Source: Armatimonadota bacterium (GTDB taxonomy: Bacteria; Sysuimicrobiota; Sysuimicrobiia; Sysuimicrobiales; Humicultoraceae). Taken from it: a stretch of DNA of 6,287 nucleotides. The translations under genes and the position numbers were made by a program. The stretch is from the NCBI GenBank assembly GCA_016199305.1, contig JACQGZ010000022.1:1-6287 (forward strand). The letters run 5' to 3'. This document shows, in pieces, positions 1 to 5,559 of this stretch (the first letter of the stretch is position 1; every line of letters begins with the position of its first letter). A model generated the notes under the pieces. The model saw only the letters and a list, made by a program, of their open reading frames with translations, had not been told where the DNA came from and ran no database searches.

Positions 1-1036
1 CCGCCGGCCGTCCCATCCGCGCCTCGCTGTGCGCGTCCACGCGGGCGACGAACGACTGATCTCCGGCGGACAGATGGAGGATGATGTCCGAGCCGATCGG
101 CTCGTGGACATCCACGGTCGTCTGAACTGTCCAGTCGGCCGGGGCGTCTCGCCAGAGGGCGCGGTCCTGGATGTCCTCCGGCCGGATGCCAAAGATGACC
201 TCCTGCCCGAGCCACTGCCGCGCCGTCGGGGCGATGTCCGCCGGCACCGGGAGCCGGAAGGCGCCCGTGTCCAGCTCCACCCCGCCGTTCCGCTGCACCA
301 GGCGGCTGCGCAGGAAGTTCATGGCCGGGCTGCCGATGAACCCGGCGACGAAGAGATTGGCGGGATTCTCATAGAGTGTCAGCGGGGTATTCACCTGCTG
401 GACGACCCCGTCGTTCATGACGACGATGCTGTCCCCCATGGTCATCGCTTCCACCTGATCGTGGGTGACGTAGATCGTCGTCGTCGCCAGCCTGGCGTGC
501 AGTTTCTTGATCTCCGCCCGCGTTTCCACGCGCAGTTTGGCGTCGAGGTTGGAGAGCGGCTCGTCCATGAGGAAGACCTGCGGCTCGCGGACGATGGCCC
601 GCCCCAGGGCGACGCGCTGCCGCTGCCCGCCGGAGAGTTGCTTGGGCTTGCGGCCCAGCAGGGTCTGGATGCCCAGCATGCCGGCGGCCTCGCGCACCCG
701 GCGGTCGATCTCGCTCTTGGGATACTTGCGCAGCCGCAGCCCGAAGGCCATGTTGTCGTAGACCGACATGTGCGGGTAGAGGGCGTAGTTCTGGAAGACC
801 ATGGCGATGTCGCGGTCCTTCGGCGGGACGTCGTTGACCCGGCGTTCGCCGATGTAGATGTTGCCGGAGGTGGCCTCCTCCAGCCCGGCGACCAGCCGCA
901 GGCAGGTCGTCTTGCCGCACCCCGACGGCCCGACCAGCACGGTGAACTTCTGGTCGGGGATCTCCAGGGTCATGTCGTTCACCGCTTTGACCGACCCGAA
1001 CAACTTGGTCAGGTTCTCGAGTTGGACTTTCGCCAC
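1..1036 (-). CDS. ugpC: Sugar ABC transporter ATP-binding protein, MalK/UgpC/MsmX family (partial, C-terminus off left edge)
   Basis: This is the cytoplasmic ATPase subunit that powers carbohydrate or glycerol-phosphate import ABC transporters. The 345 visible codons start at a GTG (1036-1034) preceded by AGGGTGATC five bases upstream, a good match to the 16S anti-Shine-Dalgarno. The ABC motifs are complete and in order: Walker A GPSGCGKT (36-43), Q-loop Q82, signature LSGGQ (134-138), Walker B VFLMDEP (154-160, catalytic E159) and switch H192. The segment LSNLDAKLR after Walker B is typical of the MalK/UgpC group. A C-terminal TOBE/regulatory region begins near residue 240 and contains FGIRPEDI (282-289). 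Family members are usually about 360-390 residues, so some 20-40 residues are missing beyond the window. No permease or binding-protein gene is visible. It could be a shared, MsmX-like ATPase, and the substrate cannot be read from sequence. The symbol denotes the family, not proven glycerol-phosphate transport. Confidence 0.93.
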   Translation of the reverse strand, partial: MAKVQLENLTKLFGSVKAVNDMTLEIPDQKFTVLVGPSGCGKTTCLRLVAGLEEATSGNIYIGERRVNDVPPKDRDIAMVFQNYALYPHMSVYDNMAFGLRLRKYPKSEIDRRVREAAGMLGIQTLLGRKPKQLSGGQRQRVALGRAIVREPQVFLMDEPLSNLDAKLRVETRAEIKKLHARLATTTIYVTHDQVEAMTMGDSIVVMNDGVVQQVNTPLTLYENPANLFVAGFIGSPAMNFLRSRLVQRNGGVELDTGAFRLPVPADIAPTARQWLGQEVIFGIRPEDIQDRALWRDAPADWTVQTTVDVHEPIGSDIILHLSAGDQSFVARVDAHSEARMGRPA

Positions 1037-1131
1037 GTCCCGATCACCCTGCCGCGGCGAGCGGCTGATAGACTCGGAGCACTACACAGTTTCGCCGCCT
1101 CCTCGGGCTCCCCTGCGCTGGACGGAGCCGC
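1037..1131. other. 95-base intergenic region between isomerase and ABC ATPase genes
   Basis: This gap separates two minus-strand genes. It holds the ribosome binding site of the ATPase gene and one weak inverted repeat (1106-1111 with 1124-1129, 6 bp stem, 12-base loop) without a following T-run. I see no convincing -35/-10 pair. The two genes may be cotranscribed, or the ATPase gene may have a promoter I cannot recognise here. Confidence 0.5.
1042..1050 (-). promoter_or_regulatory. Ribosome binding site of the ABC ATPase gene
   Basis: Read on the minus strand, AGGGTGATC lies five bases before the GTG start at 1036. It contains GGTGATC, which is complementary to the conserved 3' end of 16S rRNA. 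It supports the GTG as the true start, since no ATG is available in frame close upstream. It also contrasts with the divergent genes at 2190 and 2209, which lack a usable site. Confidence 0.6.
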
Positions 1132-2190
1132 TCAGGAAGCGGCCAGACGACGCTTGATCTCATCGATCGGGGCGACCGGCGTGGGGTCGACGCCCCGGAA
1201 CAGCGCCAGGTAGACGCTGACGAAGTCGCCGAACAGCACCAGGGAGAGCAGGCGGGCCAGGCGTGACGCCCCGCGGGCGCGCACCTCATCCACGGAGGCC
1301 GCCGCCGCGAACGCCACGTCGCGGGTGGCCATCACCCGGCGGGCGACGGCAGGGTCCTCCTCCGGCTCGCGCAGCAGCACCACCGCGATCTGCCGCGCCA
1401 CGGCCTGATCCTCCCACCCTACCGTCTCGTTGTGGTTCAACTCCGGAAAGGTGTTCCACAGTGCCAGCGTCTTGCTGTTCTCGTTGAACTGGCACTTCCA
1501 GCGGTAGGCGACCGCCGCCAGACCCGGTGAGGAGGCGTAGATCGCCGGGAGGTGTCCCACCAGTCGCGCCGCCAGCCGTTTGGCGGGATTGCCCTCGGCC
1601 CGGGCGGTCGGACCCAGTTCGTCCACAAGGCCTCGCAGCACCCCGCGGGCCTCGGCCCATTCCCCGGAGAGTTCCCCCATGTGCGTCAGCCGGCGCAGCG
1701 CGCTCACCATCGGCAGAAAGAGGTAGGGAACCGCCGCCCGCGGCGGCAGGCCCGCCGGGAGGTGCACGACCGGATCGCCCCGCTGCCCCGCGAGGGCGGC
1801 GAGCGCGCCCCCCGAGGTGATCACGACTGCCGGCGCGCCGGCCTCCTTCGCCGCCGCGTAGGCCTCCAGGGTCTCTTCGGTGTCGCCCGAATGCGAGCAC
1901 GCGAAGAGCAGGGTCTGCGGTCCGACGAAGGCCGGGATGCGGCGGTCCTTCACCACGACGACCGGCACGGGGAAGGTCGGGCCGAGGAGCGCCTGGAGGA
2001 GGTCTCCGCCCACTCCGGAGCCTCCCATGCCCAGGACGACGATTGCCGTCGCATCGTCTGCGGGCGGCAGACGCAACCGCATGGCGGTCTGCCAGATCTC
2101 CTCGGCCATCTCGGGAAAGCGGACGACCAGCTGCGCCATGCCGCCTGGGTCGAGGATGCGATAGGTCTCAGGATCGTCGAGGGGGTGCAT
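1132..2190 (-). CDS. Bifunctional phosphoglucose/phosphomannose isomerase (SIS-domain family)
   Basis: This cytosolic enzyme is predicted to interconvert glucose-6-phosphate or mannose-6-phosphate with fructose-6-phosphate. The 352-residue protein has two SIS domains. The first carries the glycine-rich GMGGSGVGGD (54-63) and the sugar-phosphate-binding SHSGDTEET (99-107). The second holds the family hallmark NENSK (236-240) followed by ELNHNE (250-255); a Glu and the His of these segments are the catalytic residues in the archaeal Pyrobaculum-type enzyme. Family members are usually about 300-350 residues, so it is full length. The frame stays open upstream to 2541, but the ATG at 2190 is chosen because the family-like N-terminus (LDDPETYRILD) begins three residues later. 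A TATAAT box also lies 7 bases before this ATG. This family is distinct from classical Pgi, so no symbol is given. It is divergent from the glucan operon and upstream of the ABC ATPase gene. Phosphomannose activity is inferred from the family. Confidence 0.93.
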   Translation of the reverse strand: MHPLDDPETYRILDPGGMAQLVVRFPEMAEEIWQTAMRLRLPPADDATAIVVLGMGGSGVGGDLLQALLGPTFPVPVVVVKDRRIPAFVGPQTLLFACSHSGDTEETLEAYAAAKEAGAPAVVITSGGALAALAGQRGDPVVHLPAGLPPRAAVPYLFLPMVSALRRLTHMGELSGEWAEARGVLRGLVDELGPTARAEGNPAKRLAARLVGHLPAIYASSPGLAAVAYRWKCQFNENSKTLALWNTFPELNHNETVGWEDQAVARQIAVVLLREPEEDPAVARRVMATRDVAFAAAASVDEVRARGASRLARLLSLVLFGDFVSVYLALFRGVDPTPVAPIDEIKRRLAAS

Positions 2191-2196
2191 GACAGG

Positions 2197-2202
2197 TATT
2201 AT
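2197..2202 (+). promoter_or_regulatory. -10 element (TATTAT) of the small ORF/galE/malQ/glgB operon, predicted leaderless start
   Basis: On the plus strand TATTAT fits the TAnnnT form of a -10 box. It is followed by six bases (AAGGGC) and then the ATG at 2209, which puts the expected start site on the A of ATG. The AGGG in the gap is too close to ATG to act as a normal ribosome binding site. The hexamer overlaps the opposite-strand TATAAT by five bases, forming one symmetric element. The -35 region, which would lie inside the isomerase coding sequence, shows no clear TTGACA-like match. Confidence 0.6.
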
Positions 2203-2203
2203 A
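2198..2203 (-). promoter_or_regulatory. -10 element (TATAAT) of the isomerase gene, predicted leaderless start
   Basis: On the minus strand a perfect consensus TATAAT is separated from the ATG at 2190 by 7 bases (ACCTGTC). Transcription normally begins about 7 bases after the -10 box, so the first transcribed base would be at or within a base of the A of ATG. There is then no room for a Shine-Dalgarno sequence. No good -35 hexamer is visible at 16-18 bases. An AT-rich hexamer standing alone in very GC-rich DNA makes chance unlikely, but the start site is inferred, not shown. Confidence 0.72.
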
Positions 2204-2208
2204 AGGGC

Positions 2209-2499
2209 ATGCTGAGCGGGCGAAATCTCCGCCGGCTGCTCGATCTGCGGCGCCGGATCACCACCGAAGCGGTCGCGCTGCGGTCGGGCCAGCGGCGGCG
2301 GTTGCTGGCGGCGATGGAGACGGCGCGGCGCCAGCGCCTCCCCGGTCCCCGCGACCCCCTGCGGGACCTGACCACGGGGGAGGTGCTGCGGCAGATCAAG
2401 TGGTTGACCGGCACGCTCTCCCTGGAGGAAGCCGAAGCGGCCGTCGGCGCGCTGGAGCGCCTCAAGCGCGTCCAGCCGAGGCACGCCGCCCGCCGATGA
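2209..2499 (+). CDS. Uncharacterised arginine-rich small protein heading the glucan operon
   Basis: I do not recognise this 96-residue protein. It is very basic: 21 of 96 residues are Arg, with only about ten Asp/Glu, giving a net charge near +13. There is no signal peptide, membrane segment, cysteine or metal-binding motif. It looks all-helical: an Arg/Leu-rich N-terminal half (about 1-43), a break at LPGPRDP (44-50), then a more balanced helical region (51-90) containing TTGEVLRQIKWL and LSLEEAEAAVGALERL. The start ATG lies 18 bases from the divergent isomerase start and directly after a -10-like box. G/C-rich third positions, a good promoter position and a 7-base gap to the epimerase gene argue that it is real. 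RNA, DNA or polyphosphate/glucan-associated protein binding are all possible, but the function is unknown. Confidence 0.68.
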   Translation: MLSGRNLRRLLDLRRRITTEAVALRSGQRRRLLAAMETARRQRLPGPRDPLRDLTTGEVLRQIKWLTGTLSLEEAEAAVGALERLKRVQPRHAARR

Positions 2500-2506
2500 G
2501 CACACC

Positions 2507-3424
2507 GTGAGGATCCTGGTCACCGGCGGGGCGGGCTTCATCGGCTCGCATGTCGTGGACGCCTACCTAGAGTCCGGGCACGACGTCGCCGTCATTGACA
2601 CCCTGGCGACCGGCCGGGAGGCTTACGTCGATCCGCGCGCCCGCCTCTATCGCGTCGACGTCGCCTCTCCCGCCGTCGCCGAGGTCTTCGCGCAGGAGGG
2701 CCCGGAGATCCTCAACCACCACGCCGCCCAGGCCTCGGTGAGCGTCTCGGTCAAGGAGCCGGTCGAGGACGCCCGGGTAAACGCCCTGGGCACGATCAAC
2801 CTGCTGGAGCAGGCGGTGCGCGTGGGCGTGCGCAGGGTGATCTTTGCCTCCACCGGCGGGGCGCTCTACGGCGAGCCGGAGCACATCCCCGCCCTCGAGG
2901 ATCATCCCGTGCGGCCGCTCAGTCCCTACGGCACCTCGAAGTACGTCGGGGAGCTCTACCTGGGGCTGTACAGGCGGCTCCACGGACTGCGCTCCTTCAT
3001 CCTGCGCTACGCCAACGTCTTCGGCCCGCGGCAGGATCCCTTCGGCGAAGCCGGCGTGGTCGCCATCTTTGCGGCGGCGATGCTGGCCGGGCGCGCGCCG
3101 ACGATCTTCGGGGACGGGACGCAGACCCGCGACTTCGTCTATGTGGAGGATGTGGCGCGGGCCAACCTGCTCGCCACCGAGGGGGACGAGGAGGGCGCTG
3201 TGCATATCGCCACCGGGGTCGAGACGACGGTCAACGAGATCCACCAGCGACTGGCCACCCTCACCGGCCACGCCGCCCCTCCGGCCTACGGACCGCCGCG
3301 CGAGGGAGAGGTGTACCGCATCGCCCTCGACCCCACAGAGGCCGCGCGGACCCTGGGATGGCGGCCCCAGGTCGACCTGCAGGCGGGATTGCAGCGGACG
3401 GCCGAGTGGTTCCGCGGCAGGTGA
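2507..3424 (+). CDS. galE: NAD-dependent epimerase/dehydratase, UDP-glucose 4-epimerase type
   Basis: This is a cytosolic extended short-chain dehydrogenase that probably interconverts UDP-glucose and UDP-galactose, or their N-acetyl forms. The 305-residue protein has the Rossmann NAD motif TGGAGFIGSH (6-15) and an acidic D31 at the end of the second strand. The catalytic Ser/Thr is in FASTGG (113-118), and the catalytic Tyr/Lys pair is in YGTSK (Y141, K145). RYANVFGPRQ (167-176) and GDGTQTRDFVYVEDVA (202-217) form the nucleotide-sugar side. The length is in the short bacterial GalE range (about 305-340). The motif RQDPFGEAGVVAIF resembles GalE-like enzymes of thermophilic bacteria. The GTG start at 2507 gives a family-like MRILVTGG terminus. 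There is no strong ribosome binding site, and it begins 7 bases after the previous stop, so coupling is likely. Its stop overlaps the MalQ start. Other UDP-sugar epimerase substrates cannot be excluded. Confidence 0.9.
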   Translation: MRILVTGGAGFIGSHVVDAYLESGHDVAVIDTLATGREAYVDPRARLYRVDVASPAVAEVFAQEGPEILNHHAAQASVSVSVKEPVEDARVNALGTINLLEQAVRVGVRRVIFASTGGALYGEPEHIPALEDHPVRPLSPYGTSKYVGELYLGLYRRLHGLRSFILRYANVFGPRQDPFGEAGVVAIFAAAMLAGRAPTIFGDGTQTRDFVYVEDVARANLLATEGDEEGAVHIATGVETTVNEIHQRLATLTGHAAPPAYGPPREGEVYRIALDPTEAARTLGWRPQVDLQAGLQRTAEWFRGR

Positions 3425-5559
3425 CCGTGGACCACTCGGGGATCGGCGCGCTGCGCCAGCTGGCCACGCTCTACGGGGTCCGGACCTCCTACTTTGACAT
3501 CGCCGGCCACCACCGCCGCGCTGCCCCCGAGCCGCTGCTGGCCGTCCTGCGCGCGCTGGGCGCGCCGGTCGACCACCTTCGGGATGCCCCGCAGGCGCTG
3601 CGCCAGCGGGTCGCCGAGCGCTGGCGCCGGGGCGCCGAGCCTGTGGTCGTCGCCTGGGGCGGGCGGCCCCCCGCCGTCGCCCTCCACGTGGACGCGTCTT
3701 TCCTGGAGTATCCACTCACCTGTACCCTCCTTCAGGAGGATGGTGAGGTCCGTCGCTGGCAGGTAGACCCGGCCCGACTGCCGGTACGCGGATCGACAGA
3801 AGTGGAGGGGGGGCGGCACGTCGTCGTCCGCCTGACCCCGCCGGCCGGCCTGCCGTGGGGATACCACCGCCTCATGCTGGCCCAGGAGGGACGTCCCCCA
3901 CAGGAGACGCTCATCATCGCCGCGCCCCGGCGGGCCTACCGGCCCCCCGGGGAGGACTCGGCGCGCACCTGGGGGATCTTTCTCCCCCTCTATGCGCTTC
4001 ATGCGGGGCGCAGCTGGGGATGCGGCGATCTCTCCGACCTGGAGCGTCTGATGGAATGGGTGCGCAGCCTGGGCGGCAGCGTCGTGGGCACCCTCCCGAT
4101 GCTGGCGTCCTTTCTGGATGAGCTGTTCGAGCCCAGCCCGTACGTGCCGGCCAGCCGTCTCTTCTGGAACGAGTTCTACCTCGACCTGACGCGCAGCCCG
4201 GAACTGGCGCGGTGCCCCGAGGCCCGGACGCGCCTGGAGGCGCCCGCCCTGGCGGCGGAGCTGGAAGAGGTCCGATCGCTCGACCTGGTGGACTACCGCC
4301 GCATCATGGCCGCGAAGCGCCCGATCCTGGAGGCCCTGGCGCGATGCTTCTTCGGCGAGCCAAACGGCCGGCAGAAGGCTTTTCGCCGTTTCCTCGCCGG
4401 CCATCCGCTGCTGGACGACTACGCGCGCTTCCGGGCGGTCTCCGAGCGGCTCCGGGTCCCCTGGCAGGCGTGGCCGCGCCCCCTGCGCGACGGACAGGTG
4501 CGCGACGGCGACTTCGACGAGGAGGCGCGGCGGTATCACCTGTATGCGCAGTTCCTGGCCCACGAACAGCTGACGGCGCTGGCAGCGCAGGCCGACCACA
4601 GCGCGGGACTCTACCTCGACCTCCCGCTCGGCGTGCATGCCGCCGGCTACGACACCTGGGAAGAACGGGACGCGTTTGCGTTCGATGCCTCGACGGGCGC
4701 GCCGCCGGATCCGCTGTTTGCCGGCGGGCAGAACTGGGGATTCCCGCCGCTGCATCCCCAACGAATGCGCGAGCAGGGCTATCGCTACGTGATCGCCGTC
4801 CTGCGCCATCACTTCCGGCACGCCTCGATCCTCCGCATCGACCACGTGATGGGGCTGCACCGCCTCTTCTGGATCCCACGGGGCCTGGACGCCCGCGAGG
4901 GTGTCTACGTCCGTTACGCCTCGGACGAACTGTATGCCATTCTCTCCCTGGAATCGCACCGTTTCCGAGTCCGGCTCGTCGGCGAAGACCTGGGCACCGT
5001 ACCCCCCGCCGTCCGGCGCTCCCTGGGACGCCACAACATCTCCGGCATGTACGTGATGCAGTATGAGGCGATCTCGGAACTGCAGGGCGAGCTGCGGCCC
5101 ATCACGCACGACTACCTCGGGAGTCTCAACACCCACGACATGCCGCCCTTCGCGGCCGTCTGGCACGGGCTGGACCTGCCCTCTCCCCGGGGGCTGCGCC
5201 CGGCGGACGCCGCGGCGGTCCGGCAGGCGCAGCGCCACCGCCAGGCGCTGAAGGCGATGATGGTCGCGCTGCTGCGCGTGGGCGGCTGGCTCACCGCCGG
5301 GAGTTCGCGCGCGGAGGTGATCCTGCGGGGGCTGCTGGCGCATCTCGCGTCCAGCCCCGCCGGCACCGTCATCGTCAACCTGGAAGACCTGTGGCTGGAA
5401 CGCCGCCCGCAGAACTTCCCGGGGACGGGCGTGGAACGGCCGAACTGGAAGCGCAAGGCCCGCTACGGCTTCGAGGAGTTCAGCCGCTCGAAGTCCGTCC
5501 TGGCCACGCTCCGTCTGGTGGACCGCCTGCGCGGGCAAGAGAGAGGGGCGCACCGATGA
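3421..5559 (+). CDS. malQ: 4-alpha-glucanotransferase (amylomaltase, GH77), long form with N-terminal beta-sandwich
   Basis: This enzyme transfers segments of alpha-1,4-glucan between chains (disproportionation) in maltodextrin and glycogen turnover, and acts in the cytosol. The 712-residue protein is longer than the roughly 500-residue Thermus type and near the roughly 690-residue Escherichia coli type. The first 60 residues are helical (LRQLATLYGV), about 75-170 form a probable Ig-like beta-sandwich, and the GH77 barrel starts near 182. Barrel motifs include SWGCGDLSDL (198-207) and PSPYVPASRLFWNEFY (238-253). Catalytic residues are present: nucleophile D474 in RIDH, acid/base E522 in GEDLG, and D573 in NTHDMPPF. 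The C-terminal PGTGVERPNWKRK is also typical. The GTG start at 3421 overlaps the epimerase stop by four bases (GTGA), and no good ribosome binding site is seen, which fits coupling. The stop overlaps the glgB start (ATGA). Confidence 0.95.
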   Translation: MTVDHSGIGALRQLATLYGVRTSYFDIAGHHRRAAPEPLLAVLRALGAPVDHLRDAPQALRQRVAERWRRGAEPVVVAWGGRPPAVALHVDASFLEYPLTCTLLQEDGEVRRWQVDPARLPVRGSTEVEGGRHVVVRLTPPAGLPWGYHRLMLAQEGRPPQETLIIAAPRRAYRPPGEDSARTWGIFLPLYALHAGRSWGCGDLSDLERLMEWVRSLGGSVVGTLPMLASFLDELFEPSPYVPASRLFWNEFYLDLTRSPELARCPEARTRLEAPALAAELEEVRSLDLVDYRRIMAAKRPILEALARCFFGEPNGRQKAFRRFLAGHPLLDDYARFRAVSERLRVPWQAWPRPLRDGQVRDGDFDEEARRYHLYAQFLAHEQLTALAAQADHSAGLYLDLPLGVHAAGYDTWEERDAFAFDASTGAPPDPLFAGGQNWGFPPLHPQRMREQGYRYVIAVLRHHFRHASILRIDHVMGLHRLFWIPRGLDAREGVYVRYASDELYAILSLESHRFRVRLVGEDLGTVPPAVRRSLGRHNISGMYVMQYEAISELQGELRPITHDYLGSLNTHDMPPFAAVWHGLDLPSPRGLRPADAAAVRQAQRHRQALKAMMVALLRVGGWLTAGSSRAEVILRGLLAHLASSPAGTVIVNLEDLWLERRPQNFPGTGVERPNWKRKARYGFEEFSRSKSVLATLRLVDRLRGQERGAHR
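5543..5548 (+). promoter_or_regulatory. Ribosome binding site of glgB, inside malQ
   Basis: GAGGGG lies seven bases before the ATG at 5556, within the last codons of malQ. It is the only gene of the rightward operon with a clear Shine-Dalgarno sequence at standard spacing, and it confirms the overlapping ATGA start. Confidence 0.6.

Noticed and set aside
1106..1129. Possible terminator hairpin between isomerase and ABC ATPase genes
   Set aside because: The stem is only 6 bp with a 12-base loop and no T-run follows on the minus strand. It is too weak to call.
29..1213. 394-codon open frame on the plus strand
   Set aside because: It is antisense to the ABC ATPase gene, has low-complexity Arg/Gly/Asp composition and no recognisable domain. 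The minus-strand frame has all ABC motifs. Long antisense frames are expected at this GC content.
1552..2208. Upstream extension of the small plus-strand ORF
   Set aside because: The frame is open back to 1552, but that part is antisense to the isomerase and has shadow-like composition. The ATG at 2209 is directly preceded by a -10-like box.
2496..2510. ATGA overlap start at 2496 for the epimerase
   Set aside because: This ATG is out of frame with the epimerase and reaches a stop after four codons. The GTG at 2507 gives the correct N-terminus.
2191..2541. N-terminal extension of the isomerase to 2541 (469 residues)
   Set aside because: The extra 117 residues resemble no isomerase sequence and lie antisense to the small ORF. 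They would place the TATAAT box inside the coding region, and the family N-terminus matches the ATG at 2190.
3286..5553. 755-codon open frame on the minus strand, longer than malQ itself
   Set aside because: It is antisense to the end of galE and all of malQ. Its composition is Arg/Gly/Ala/Gln-rich with no family signature, and the sense frame encodes intact GH77 catalytic motifs. It is a shadow of codon bias.
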